DNA from: Eutreptiella sp. 'Long Island Sound 2002'
Taxonomy: Eukaryota; Euglenozoa; Euglenophyceae; Eutreptiales; Eutreptiaceae
Direction of reading: 5' to 3'
Assembly (NCBI GenBank): GCA_964036045.1
Contig: OZ038389.1
Location: forward strand, 66,289,453-66,353,452
Length of the DNA stretch: 64,000 bases
Shown in pieces: positions 1 through 9,633 of the stretch. The notes under the pieces were generated by a model. The model saw only the letters and a program-made list of their open reading frames with translations. It had not been told where the DNA came from and made no database searches. The stretch's first letter is position 1; the number at the start of each line of letters is the position of its first letter. The translations under genes and the position numbers were made by a program.

Positions 1-499
1 ATGGAGCGTGTAGTGCCCTGGTGTTGAACAACACCGGGGCTTGGGGGGTGGCGGTGCATGCCCAACCCTCCACCGCCCTACCCTTGCACACACGGGTGTG
101 CCGCTTTTTTTCCCTTAGGGAGGGATTCAGCAGGCCACCACTCTCCACCCAAAAATCACCCCCTGTGAAAGACCCCACACACACAATAAGCGCCATGGGC
201 GCCCCATCACGCAAATGGGCGTGGAGGCCCATGGTGTCCGTCCCTTGGGGGCGAACAACTTGGATGCTACACCATGTGAACCATGGTGGAGCATTGGAGG
301 TGCAATACGCATTGAGGTTTGCAACCAAGGGGGTGAGGGCAGGCCTCAGGGTAGCAGCGGCCATGTGGGTCGCCCTAAAATTAGAGGGGTTGGGGTTTCC
401 ACTTCCCATGAGGCCAAAGTGGCACATGTCCACTTGGGCCCCATATCGCTCCTCCCCACGAAAAATGCCCTTAGGCAACCCCCTTAGCAAACCCACGAG

Positions 500-1690
500 T
501 CATTGACTCCCACTTCTACTCCCGCTACCCTGACTCCGCACCCCTTGCGGCCCCAGCCCCTGTTGGGCGGTGAAGGAGGCACTGAGGGTGGAGGTGAGGC
601 TGCGCACCTGCGCCTCAGCCACCCCCAGGCGCTGCTGGAGGTCATCCCCCCTCCTCCGCTGCCCCTCCACCTCCACCCTCAGCTGGGCCGCCTCCACCTC
701 CGCCTTCCGCCTCCTCTCCTGGGCCTCCCTCAGGGCCTCCCTCATCGCCTCCACCTCCTCCCCCCTCTTGGCGGCCAGGTTGAGGGCCTGGTCCAGGGCA
801 CACTGGGTGTTGCCCTGGACCTTTTCGGCCTTCGCCAAGGCCGACTTGTGGTCGGCCGACCGACCCTTGGCCAGTGCGGCCTCGACCCCCGTGGCGGCCG
901 CCTGCTCCACCAAAACGTGGCAAGCGTCCGTCACGTGGGTGGCCACACTGGCCCCCAAGGCCTCCACATCCAGGGCCTCAAGGGGGGGCTGGGCCGCCAC
1001 CTTCGCCACCTTCGACGGCTTGGGGGAGGGCTTGGGGGCGGGGGTTTGGCCCTTACACCTAGGGGGGGGGGGGGGGCATCCGGCTCAACCACCACCACGT
1101 CAGGTCCCCGCTTCGTCTGCTTTCCCGGCCTTCCCCCCTTGGGTGCATACTGCCGAATCCATTCGGCAGTGGTGTCCACCACAGAAGGGGGGGGGGTCAT
1201 ACCCACCAACCTGGTGGATGCCCCCCCCCCCCCTGTGCAGCTTCTGCCACACTTCCCTCCCCGTATACTCCCCTTCCCACAAAAACCACACCCTCAAAAG
1301 GAAATAAGATTTCCTTTGGGGGGGGTCGCTCATCCCAAACAAACACAGAAAATCCGCAACCCTTTCCCCCTCTGCGGCATTCGGCCACTTGGCCGTTTCC
1401 CCCCCAACCCACACATAGGAGGGGAGGGTGAGGTTGGTCTTCCTCTCCACCCCCCCCTCCTTCTCGGTGATGGTGACCTGCCGGTACCATCCCGTCCCCC
1501 CCATCCTGCAGGCCTCATCCCCAGGCTCCCCCCACCGCCACGACGCCCCCTCCGGCAGCCTCTTCTCCCCCTCCAGCTCCACACGGGCCGCCACCGGCTT
1601 GGCGGGCCGTGCCCCTGCTGCTTCTGCTGCTCCTCCTGCTGCCTCGGCTGCCTAGGCTTCGTCCTTGACGAAGAGACGGGGCAGCCGCAT
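500..1690 (-). pseudogene. Coiled-coil protein, reading frame broken at homopolymers
   Basis: No family recognised. Reading leftwards from an ATG at 1690, the sequence codes for 12 residues and then an in-frame TAG (1652-1654). After it the frame stays open to 1100 and includes a Trp/Tyr-rich globular part with motifs such as GWYRQVTITEKEGG and LTLPSYVWVGGETAKWP. The frame then jumps at the G/C runs at 1187-1196 and 1221-1233 to continue as VVDTTAEWIRQYAPKGG, and jumps again at the 15-base G run at 1062-1076. The last 170 residues (500-1009) are rich in Ala, Glu, Arg and Gln with heptad character, clearly a coiled coil (for example EEVEAMREALREAQERRRK), ending in a Gly/Ser/Gln tail. Three shifts at homopolymers suggest either sequencing error in a real gene of about 390 codons or a decaying copy. 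It is the last member of a same-strand run reaching back to 7073. Confidence 0.5.
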
Positions 1691-1729
1691 GATGGTAGCC
1701 TGGAAAAAACAAAAGAAACAAAAAAAAAC

Positions 1730-1907
1730 ACGCGATAACCCGCGCAATAACCCCCGCGATAACTAGATTATCGCGCGATAACCCCCGCGATAACACCCCG
1801 CGATAACCCCGCGATAACTAGTTAGAACGCGACAACCTAGCGCGATAACTAGTTAGAGCACCTAGTTAGAACGCGATAGCCTAGCGCGATAACTAGTTAG
1901 AGCACGG
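1730..1907. repeat. GCGATAAC palindromic array, left copy
   Basis: A dense run of the octamer GCGATAAC and its complement, spaced by CCCC or TAGTTA, with interspersed TAGTTAGAGCAC and TAGTTAGAACGCGA variants. The spacing makes imperfect palindromes centred on CTAG and CGCG. It lies in the gap between the 171-aa gene and the coiled-coil gene. The same motif recurs only at 4131-4282, on the other side of the oxygenase gene, so the two arrays bracket a two-gene segment. Function is unknown; protein-binding sites, an insertion boundary or a satellite seed are all possible. Confidence 0.85.
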
Positions 1908-1934
1908 GTTAGTGCAGGGTGTTGTGGGAAGTTT

Positions 1935-2450
1935 TCACACCTGTTGACATGGGCACATGCCTTGACCCTCCTTCTTGGCGTCGTCCAGCACCAGGTTCGT
2001 CCTCCGCAGCCACACGAAGTCCGTGACGGCCGCATACTCCCCCACTTGCCTCCACTCCACCACCTGGGCCACCCCCTCCACCTCAGGGGCCACCCTCGCC
2101 ACTCCTCCATACAATCCCCTCCTCACCACCAAAATGCACCCTGGCGGCACCCTAATCCCAACATGCCCTTGGAGGGAGGGCCAGGGCAGTGCCTCCCCAT
2201 GGCACACCTTGGCCAAGGGGCACTGATCGGGGTGGCCTGCGACCCCCCCCGCCTCCTCATTAGTGAGGGGGGCAATCACCTCCCTCCCATTCCCCAACCC
2301 CGACAACAAAAAATGCCCGGTGGTTGTTCCCACCGGGAGCAAGCACCGAGCAGATTGCTCAATGCTGACCCCATTGGGGTCCTCCACCACCTCCTCCTCC
2401 TCCCCCCCCACCACCTCCTTCCCCCTCCTGGCATGGCACACAAAGGCCAT
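1935..2450 (-). CDS. Uncharacterised 171-aa protein
   Basis: A complete minus-strand frame from an ATG at 2450 in good start context (CAAAGATGG) to a stop at 1935. The product is mixed alpha/beta in character: an acidic Glu/Val stretch at residues 13-25, then segments such as GREVIAPLTNEEAGG, HVGIRVPPGCILVVRRG and EYAAVTDFVWLRRTNLVLDD. The composition is like a folded domain and not like the proline-rich shadow frames nearby. No signal peptide or membrane segment. I recognise no family; the pattern of short beta strands would fit a small reader or binding domain, but this is only a guess. It starts 86 bases after the end of the oxygenase-like gene on the same strand, inside the segment bracketed by the GCGATAAC arrays. 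Confidence 0.5.
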   Translation of the reverse strand: MAFVCHARRGKEVVGGEEEEVVEDPNGVSIEQSARCLLPVGTTTGHFLLSGLGNGREVIAPLTNEEAGGVAGHPDQCPLAKVCHGEALPWPSLQGHVGIRVPPGCILVVRRGLYGGVARVAPEVEGVAQVVEWRQVGEYAAVTDFVWLRRTNLVLDDAKKEGQGMCPCQQV

Positions 2451-2535
2451 CTTTGTGGGCGGTGCACAAAATCAGCCGATTGCATCCGTAGCAATTGGCT
2501 ACCACCTTATCCCTACACCTAACCGCCCCATCACA

Positions 2536-4072
2536 CTAGACTGTCCTGGCCACCCGGCCACCAGGTGCCCCCAGCTGGGGCCTTTTAATGGACTGCGTCA
2601 CGTGCAGGTTGGGGAATCGAAGATTCCCCCCCTGGGTTAGCTGCGGTAATTCCAGCTCCTGGAGCTCAATGGCAAAAAATGCCATGAGGCGGGGGTCCCT
2701 CACCCCCGTGGGGGAGGCCTTGGGAATCCCCGACCCCCGGTGGACATCAAGGGCATTAAAAAAAAAGGCAGTGCCCCTCTTGAATGGCACAGCCCTCTCC
2801 ACCCAAGGGTCAGGGAACCCCGAACTACTGGAGGGCACAAAAAGAAAATGTGACCCATCCTCCTCCTCATGATTATGGGTTAGCATAATAAGGCAATTGA
2901 CAATCAATGTGCCTTCAGGAATGGTGTAGGGGGGGGCGTCGCGATGGAGGTGCTGGGGGGTGTGGTCATAGCTCGAAATTTCGGCCATGTCAAGGATGGT
3001 GCAGCTCCATCCGACACCCCCCACCACAGTCTTCTTTGCGGTCTCAAGCACACGATCTGCCACCCTTTTGAGGACTGGCAGATCATGGAGCTTGTGGGGG
3101 TTGTGCTTGTGGTGGTTGGCACCCCCATAGTTGCCATACAATGTGCGGCGGGTCCCAGAATCTTGGGGCCTGCCGACAATGGGGGGGTTCTCATTGAAAA
3201 ATGGGTGCCTTCTCTGAGAGAGGCACCCTATCCAAATCATCCAAAAGACTTTGCAGCTGCACATCACTCAAAAAATCGTGTTCCAGGAGGTGGTTGACCA
3301 CCAGCTTTTCCCCCACCGTGAGCACAAGGTCATTGGGGTCCCTATTAAAGGCCCCCAAGGGCTCGGCGGCAACCACCTCCTCCGCCTCCCCAATAAGGGG
3401 GGGTGTTGCCCCAAATGGAAAAAGAATCACCTCCTGCCCCGAAATAATGTTGGGAGTGGTGACCCCATACCACTCACGCTCCCACTCCCTTGTGGGGCAA
3501 AGGGAGTGCATGGGGAGCTTGTTTTCGTCAGTGCAGACCCGGCGGGTGTTGTGGGTGAGGGGTTGGGGGAACCAACCATCCGACTTCCCCTTCCCCTTAC
3601 CAGGTCGGATCCTTACCTTCTGGGCACTAATCATGAGGGGGTTGTGGGGCTTCCCCTTCCCAGCCCCCACCTCCTCCACCTCCTCCTCCTCCTCCTCCAC
3701 TTCCTCCTCTTCCTCCTGACCCACATAAAGGGTCGTCTTCGTCCCCGCACCCTTCTCGGCATGGGCGGTGACGGACTCCAACACCGCGTCCACGTCCTCG
3801 GGATGCAGCTGGATGAGGAATCCAGCAACCCCTGGATTTACCTCTAGCAACTCGAAGATGTAGTTGCTGAGAACCAGGGGGTCTCTCTTGTCGGCCATGA
3901 AGGGGGACTTATGGACAAGGAGTCCAAAGTCCACACCATGTTCAAAGCGAGTCGCCACAGGGCGCCTCAGGTTTGCGTCACCCATCGTAAACCCCTCAGG
4001 ACCGCCAAGGCGACGGACCCCAAGGAGCTTTTGATGGTGCTCGCACCAAGCGTGGGCAGCAGCACGGGCCAT
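2536..4072 (-). CDS. 2-oxoglutarate/Fe(II) dioxygenase-like protein, one frameshift
   Basis: About 510 residues from an ATG at 4072. The N-terminal part (to about 3203) holds a Glu-rich tract near 3670-3720 and a basic KGKGKS stretch. The C-terminal part has the hallmarks of a phytanoyl-CoA-dioxygenase-like double-stranded beta helix: an iron-binding HxD in HLHRDAPP (His codon 2944-2946), a distal His in FFFNALDVHRGSG (about 2740-2742) and a following Arg in DPRLMAFFAIEL that could bind 2-oxoglutarate. All three metal ligands are present. Such enzymes hydroxylate small molecules, proteins or nucleic acids; the substrate cannot be read from sequence. The two halves are in different frames: removing one T from the ATTTTTC run at 3199-3203 joins APIF directly to NENPPIVGRP. 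This is either a sequencing error or a fresh lesion. The next gene in the same direction starts 86 bases downstream. Confidence 0.6.
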
Positions 4073-4130
4073 TATCAAAGAATACGAAGGCTTTGAGAGC
4101 TACAGCGAAAAGGGGAAACATAAAATGAAG

Positions 4131-4282
4131 CGCGATAACCTACGCGATAACTCGCGCGATAACTAGTTATCGCGCGATAGCCCCCGCGATAACCCCCGCG
4201 ATAACTAGGTTATCGCGCGATAACCCCCGCGATAACTAGTGCTCTAACCCCGTTCTAACCCCGTTCTAACTAGTTAGAGCAC
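4131..4282. repeat. GCGATAAC palindromic array, right copy
   Basis: Second array of the same octamer found at 1730-1907. It contains a perfect 26-base palindrome at 4152-4177, centred on GCGATAACTAGTTATCGC, and ends in three TCTAAC(CCCG) steps and TAGTTAGAGCAC. It lies immediately upstream of the start of the oxygenase-like gene (4072), so it could include promoter sites for it, and it reaches the 3' end of the next gene on the right. Confidence 0.85.
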
Positions 4283-4873
4283 ACAAAGATCGAATCGCAA
4301 AAAGTGCAAAACGGGCAATATTGAGCAAACGAAACATGCAAGGCACATTGTTGCATCATAGTGCACCCATGTAACATGTGAAATTCCGGGTTCCAACCAT
4401 ATTAACAACACCCAAAATTGGGGGGGTTCCGCACCACGCCCTAGAACGCTGCATCCCATTAGGTACTGGGACTCAACATTCCAAGCATAACACACGCAAC
4501 GCCTTTCGGCATGACACCACCGTTTATCACAAACTCCATGTCGTGGGGACTCGCCTTCCTCATCACCTGAATCCTCACCATCACAAAGGGGTGGCATATC
4601 GCTACTGTCCGGCCTTTCTAACTCTAAGTCTAAATCGATCTCTTCCCACGAATCGGGGACGTCACTTCTCATCTGTCTATTGCTATCAACGTCAAACACA
4701 GGCGGCTTATCTCGCAACCGGTCACACTCCTGCTCTATGTGGCTGAGCGTGTTTAGGAGCCGTGTTACCGTCCTGTCTTGGTCTCGTATGGACTGAGTGA
4801 GGTTTAATACCAACGATCTCACATTATCCGGGAGAGATTGTAAATCATTGTCCTGTTGTGATCTCTCCGCCAT
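4274..4873 (-). CDS. Acidic protein of unknown function
   Basis: Minus-strand frame; the first ATG is at 4873 (MAERSQQDND). The first 90 residues look like a real protein: a helix with NVRSLVLNLTQSIRDQD and LLNTLSHIEQECDRLRD (likely coiled coil) followed by a very acidic stretch (WEEIDLDLELERPDSS, DGEDSGDEEGES). After about 4560 the composition changes to Cys/Trp-rich text typical of non-coding sequence, so the true gene may end or splice near there. It lies 139 bases downstream of the 686-aa gene on the same strand. No family recognised. Confidence 0.4.
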   Translation of the reverse strand: MAERSQQDNDLQSLPDNVRSLVLNLTQSIRDQDRTVTRLLNTLSHIEQECDRLRDKPPVFDVDSNRQMRSDVPDSWEEIDLDLELERPDSSDMPPLCDGEDSGDEEGESPRHGVCDKRWCHAERRCVCYAWNVESQYLMGCSVLGRGAEPPQFWVLLIWLEPGISHVTWVHYDATMCLACFVCSILPVLHFLRFDLCVL

Positions 4874-5012
4874 TGATGCGGAAGAAGAAAATCTGTAGAA
4901 AAACGGCGCAAAGAGAGGCCTCTGCAAAAAGAGAGCCGGAACTCGCAATGGGGGAGGCTAGCCCACTCCGTCGTGAACAGGCCAGCCAGATAACGTCAGC
5001 AAAGTTTGGAGC

Positions 5013-7073
5013 TCACAGGATGTCGCTGTCATTGTCATCGCTGTGATCGCGGTCCAGGGGTCCCACCATCTCTCTCTCCGTCTCGGTATCCGCCGTCCCG
5101 TGGCTTTTCAGCGAGCCACTCGACTTCGTCCGGGCACTCTCCTGCTCCTTGTCATCCATCGGGTCTGCGGCCGTCTGGGCTGGTGCTCTGCTCCACGCTA
5201 CGGCCTCCTTCGCAGCCTTGTTAGCCACAGCGAGGTCATATGCCGGCCCAATCAGCAGCGGGGCTCCACTTGACCCAGGTGCATTGCCTGTCAGCGTGTG
5301 TGCCCCCGCCCCATTGGCATCCTGGGGGTTATTACGCTTTGCAGGAGGATTAAGCTCTGCTGCCTTGAACTCTGCCGCTTCCCTTGTCAAGAAACAGCGA
5401 GAGAGCGGCGCATCATACACGTCATGTCCCATGGCAGTGTCAGGAACGGCTTCTCCGCGCTTTAGTGCCGGACCTGTCCATTTCGGCATGCTGATGGACC
5501 ACGTCAGGACCCCATACAGACCGGACGTTCCTTTGAGTGGAATTTTGGAGACCCTTGCGTCCACTGCACAGAACTGGGACGTGGTGTCTGGGAACTCTAC
5601 TCGGTTGACAACGATGAAACACCCGCAGTCACTGGAAGGCGCATGGGATATGGCCGCAATGATGGACGCCTTCTCCATATCGTCTGTCACCTCATGCCCC
5701 AACTGATCGGCTACCCTGACGAGCTGCAGCCTGTTCAGCGCCCCCAGTGGGCCAGACATCGCATCTGCGTCCTCGTCTCCGCTTGTCCGGCTTTCAGACG
5801 TGTCGCTCAGTCTTCTCCTGCGTGATCCACTGGTGTTAGCTCTAGGGGAAACAGACGGGGTACTATCAGGGGTTGTGCCCCCTGTCACCGCTGGTTTCGT
5901 GCCAGGTGTTTCCGGCAACCCTGTGCCAACTCCAGTCAAATCTTCCATCATAGCGTCGTCCCCACCAGCAGCTAGTAGGATATCCTTTTCCTTCTGTTGT
6001 GAAGGTGGCAGATAGCTTCTGACATGCTCTTCTATTTTGTCTTTGGACCAGCCTTGTCCCTCCAGCAGCAGCATGAGCAGTGACTGTGTGGAATTTTTCG
6101 TTTCATTGATCTGATGGATGTCCTGCCGTATTCCTTTCACGTCACCCTCAAGAGCACACACCCGCTTATCGATACTCAGTGGGTCCAGCTCCGTCACTTT
6201 CGGAGTTCTCCACTTTTTGTTTTTTCGAGGAGGGGTCAACGTCTCTTTATCCGCGCCCTCAGCAGGATTGAAATTGAACCGAGGAGGTTTCTTTGTTGCT
6301 GTCTTCTCAGCCAGTTCAGGTTTGCCGCGGCTGCTGGCTTCATCCGTCTTGCTGTCAGTAGCCATGTTCACATCAGCGTCATCCATCCAGGTCTGTGACT
6401 CTGTTTTTTCAGCCGCCATCGCCAGCCGCAGGACTTTCTTTTTACTACCTTTCTTTGCTGGCATTTTCTGGGTTATACTCAGTGGAGCAACGCTCAGTGG
6501 GGCAACGCCCTTCTCCTTCTTGTCTTCAATCGCCACAGGCTGGAACATTGGCGGAGTCGTCAGCATTGTGTCACTCCATGGAGGTAGTCCAGAAGCCGCC
6601 GCCAGCACTTTGATCAAGAACTGCTCCCTCTCCATGGCCTCCCAGCCGGACACGTCGACTTCAAGGGAGTTGGCTATGGCAACCAGCGGCTTGCCGGCAT
6701 TGGCCAGACCACGTATCGCTGTCCACAGCGACTGGTTTCGATCATATCTCTCGGCGAGGTGGGGTGGCCACTTACCCATGAATTTGTGCATCCTCACCAT
6801 GTAGCCGAGACGGAGGCACCAGTAACATGGGTTGTTCAAACGCCACTTCGTCAGTGAAGCGTCCTCTCCCGACGGAACCGTCTGTAATGCGGCCACTGAC
6901 GCCTCTCCAGGCTGCGGGGCGATAATCACCGAGTTCTCGTTTTTCTTGCCGCGGTTCTTCGTGTTCTTCTTCGGTTTCTTCGTATTCGCGGTGCTCCCCG
7001 AAGTCTTTGCCTGGGACCATTTTTCAAACAGTTGCTTCATCCCTTCAATGAGCTGGGTATCCACGTCCGACAT
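5013..7073 (-). CDS. Uncharacterised 686-aa protein with basic linker and central coiled coil
   Basis: The longest intact frame of the left part of the window, ATG at 7073 to stop at 5013. Seen in order: an N-terminal helix, a Lys/Asn-rich basic stretch (residues 30-46, nuclear-localisation-like), a Cys/Trp-containing segment NNPCYWCLRLGYMVRMHKFM, a folded region to about residue 165, a long Lys/Thr/Pro/Glu linker, a short coiled coil (EGDVKGIRQDIHQINETKN), a Ser/Thr/Pro-rich linker with RRRRLSD, a second compact domain (about residues 445-560, with HAPSSDCGCFIVVNRVEFP) and an acidic Asp/Ser tail. The architecture would fit a chromatin protein or a retroelement ORF1/Gag-like protein, but no catalytic motif or complete zinc knuckle is present. 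I do not recognise it. It is intact, unlike the neighbouring genes. Confidence 0.6.
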   Translation of the reverse strand: MSDVDTQLIEGMKQLFEKWSQAKTSGSTANTKKPKKNTKNRGKKNENSVIIAPQPGEASVAALQTVPSGEDASLTKWRLNNPCYWCLRLGYMVRMHKFMGKWPPHLAERYDRNQSLWTAIRGLANAGKPLVAIANSLEVDVSGWEAMEREQFLIKVLAAASGLPPWSDTMLTTPPMFQPVAIEDKKEKGVAPLSVAPLSITQKMPAKKGSKKKVLRLAMAAEKTESQTWMDDADVNMATDSKTDEASSRGKPELAEKTATKKPPRFNFNPAEGADKETLTPPRKNKKWRTPKVTELDPLSIDKRVCALEGDVKGIRQDIHQINETKNSTQSLLMLLLEGQGWSKDKIEEHVRSYLPPSQQKEKDILLAAGGDDAMMEDLTGVGTGLPETPGTKPAVTGGTTPDSTPSVSPRANTSGSRRRRLSDTSESRTSGDEDADAMSGPLGALNRLQLVRVADQLGHEVTDDMEKASIIAAISHAPSSDCGCFIVVNRVEFPDTTSQFCAVDARVSKIPLKGTSGLYGVLTWSISMPKWTGPALKRGEAVPDTAMGHDVYDAPLSRCFLTREAAEFKAAELNPPAKRNNPQDANGAGAHTLTGNAPGSSGAPLLIGPAYDLAVANKAAKEAVAWSRAPAQTAADPMDDKEQESARTKSSGSLKSHGTADTETEREMVGPLDRDHSDDNDSDIL

Positions 7074-7089
7074 CTTGAACGTTGTATCT

Positions 7090-9370
7090 TAGACTTCTGA
7101 TGGTAACTTCCTTGAGTGATCTGGGGCGTAGTCCTGGTCGTTTTTCGTACACGACCAGTTCGGCGTATGAGCAAGCAAAAAGCGAGACAAAGGCAAACAC
7201 TGCTCACTGGACCATAGGCTGAGACAGGAAAAGGAATGGACGCACGTGCAATGCCCTACAAAAGGCGGCCAAACAAAAGGGGCAAGCGACGGATCCAATG
7301 GAAGCTAACAAGGTGCATGTTCATCGTGCCAAGTGGCAAAAGGCCAAGGCTCCCTGCGTCCAACCACTTGTGTTGACAATGAGGCAGGCAACAAGCCATT
7401 GCCAGTGCTACTATTTAGTGCAAGAGACAATTGTGATATGTCTTTCCTTCAATGGGTTAATACATTGCACACTTGGAGGGACGGAGGGAGGGAGGCCGGG
7501 CGGGCTGGAGGGAGTGGGGGAGTGAGTGTATGGGTTATGCCATCCGTAGACGTGTACGAAAATTTTCTTAAGCAGTCGCAGGCGGTCGCAGGCGGTCGCA
7601 GGCGGTGGGCACCCCCGTTAAAGTAAAATTTGTTGGACTATGGATAATGAATCAAATGTGGTTACACAATCAAGGTTGGACCATCAAACGAGAGGGAGAT
7701 ACACTGAAGGCACATGTAAACACGCATGGTGCATGGGATATGAAGAAAAGAGGATACATAACACAAGAGCTGCTACACTTTGTTCTTCTGCAACTTCTCA
7801 ATGTGTGATGCATTAGTGAGCTGTGTTGTTGCCTAGTGTTGTGCTTATGCAACCCACACCCCAACTACCCAATATGGACCATGTGACACAACATCACCGG
7901 GTGCACTATGCAAAAAATTCGTTTGTCAAGAAGGTTGTTATGCGCTTTTGATTGTTTTTTCTTTGAAGAAGGTTCATGGACAATTGGTTTGCTATTGCTA
8001 AGGGAGTGATATTTGATGGGCCGGGGACACATGGCTGAGATGGTGGCCTCACACCAAGTCTACCAAGTGTACTTGGCACGCGTTTCATTTTTACATTTCG
8101 ACTTGCGCAGCCAATGGCTTAGAAATGGGGAACGGTGTACCGCTGCGGCCGGCGACTCGTGGGGAATAGTCGCCCCCCCAATTGTCGAGGCGGGTATGTT
8201 CATTCAGTTGTGGTCCCTAACCACATTAGCCACACGGGGCAGGAGGGGGTACAATTCATGGAAACCCCACTAGCATTGCAAGGGCATTGAGGGTGCCCTC
8301 CCCACGTCCACCCCACGTCCTCCCCTGCGTCCCGTTGTACCGTAAAAAACGATGATGTTTGCCTTGATTACAACCCATAGTGAAGAGCCCCAAGAGATGG
8401 TTTAGTGATGCTCCATTTTTGAGTGGATTTATTGACCCAAGAATCCTTTTGAACAATATGGTCACTTTTTTGCATTTGCATTTGCAAGAAGCCTACATCA
8501 CCGTTTGGGCTTCCAACAATTTTTTTAACAACGTGCATCATAGGATCATTTATTTCTTTCTGACATGGCGTTGGGTGCAGCTGACCTTGACCGCTTTCCA
8601 CACATGGATAAATGATCTAATATTGACATAGCCCACTGTCACATTCATGTCTCCATGTATTGCACCTCGTGGCATGGAGTAAGATGAGTGCATGTTGAGA
8701 ATTATTACCCTTCCAAATGCTTGCAAACGTGGCTGCACTGGTTAGCGGAGACGGGCCATGCCGTGGCTCAGGATTCTGGCAGATGGTTGCAATCCAAAGG
8801 GCCATCCTGTGCTGTTTTGTGTCGTATTGAAGGGCGAGAGGGTCTGGGAGGGCATAAGCCATGCTAAAACCCCCAAATAGTTGCATATCTATGTCCCCTG
8901 AAAATGGCCAATCCATACCCTCCCCACGTCCCCCTTGCGTCCCTCCCCCGCGTCCCCCCCACGTCTAGGGCACCCTCATCGCGTTCACGGTCATCATCAT
9001 GACAGCGGCTATGTTGTAGGCTTTCCACGGCCCATCCTAAATATCTCATGGTACGCGAGCACACTGCACAGTGCCATACCTCGCAACCATGAATGAAACT
9101 CACGTCCCTTCTCCATCTTCTCGCCTGCCTCTTCTCCTTTTGAAACTGACCCTGGGTCGGCCGTAACAACACAATCGTATCGTGAGCGGGACTCGTTGGG
9201 CAACGCGTTCTCCAATCGTAGGTGCTCAATCCCGTTCGAATCAGTGCTCCCAAATAGATTTAGCGAGCTATGCACATGGGTTTAGAGATTTGTTGCTTCT
9301 GCCTCCCTTCGCACTTACCATGTTAGTGTTCCCTCATGCTCGACCGTGTAGGGGGCATACTTCCGACCAA
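7090..9370. other. Intergenic, no gene seen
   Basis: No convincing coding frame on either strand. Base composition is closer to balanced than on either side. Small items only: a 10-base unit (GCAGGCGGTC) three times at 7577-7606, and short runs of 'CCCACGTCC' type repeats near 8298-8332 and 8918-8965. Confidence 0.5.
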
Positions 9371-9633
9371 ATGGCTTCATTCAACCACCCGGGATCCTCC
9401 GCAGAGGACGAGTGGCTTTTCTTCGGAAGTGTCCAATGTTTCTTCGAACCCGCGCCTGGGACCGCCTTCGTCTACAACAGCACCACCGTCACAGAGGCCC
9501 CCGAAGCTGAGCGGACGTGGCTGAAAGCCTCTGCCATCGCCCGCCAGCGGCCGCTTGCTAGTCTTGGGGAGGATTACTCACATCTGCTTGTGGACGCAGT
9601 GCCTGTGGCTGACTTGAAGATCTCACGCTCCAG
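9371..9633 (+). CDS. Exon 1 of the five-exon gene
   Basis: Starts at ATG 9371 (MASFNHPGSSAEDEWLFFGS) and stays open until the donor AG|GTACTA after 9633, where the unspliced frame would stop within two codons. The protein text (SVQCFFEPAPGTAFVYNS, AERTWLKASAIARQRP) is that of a folded domain. Phase 2 donor. Confidence 0.6.
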
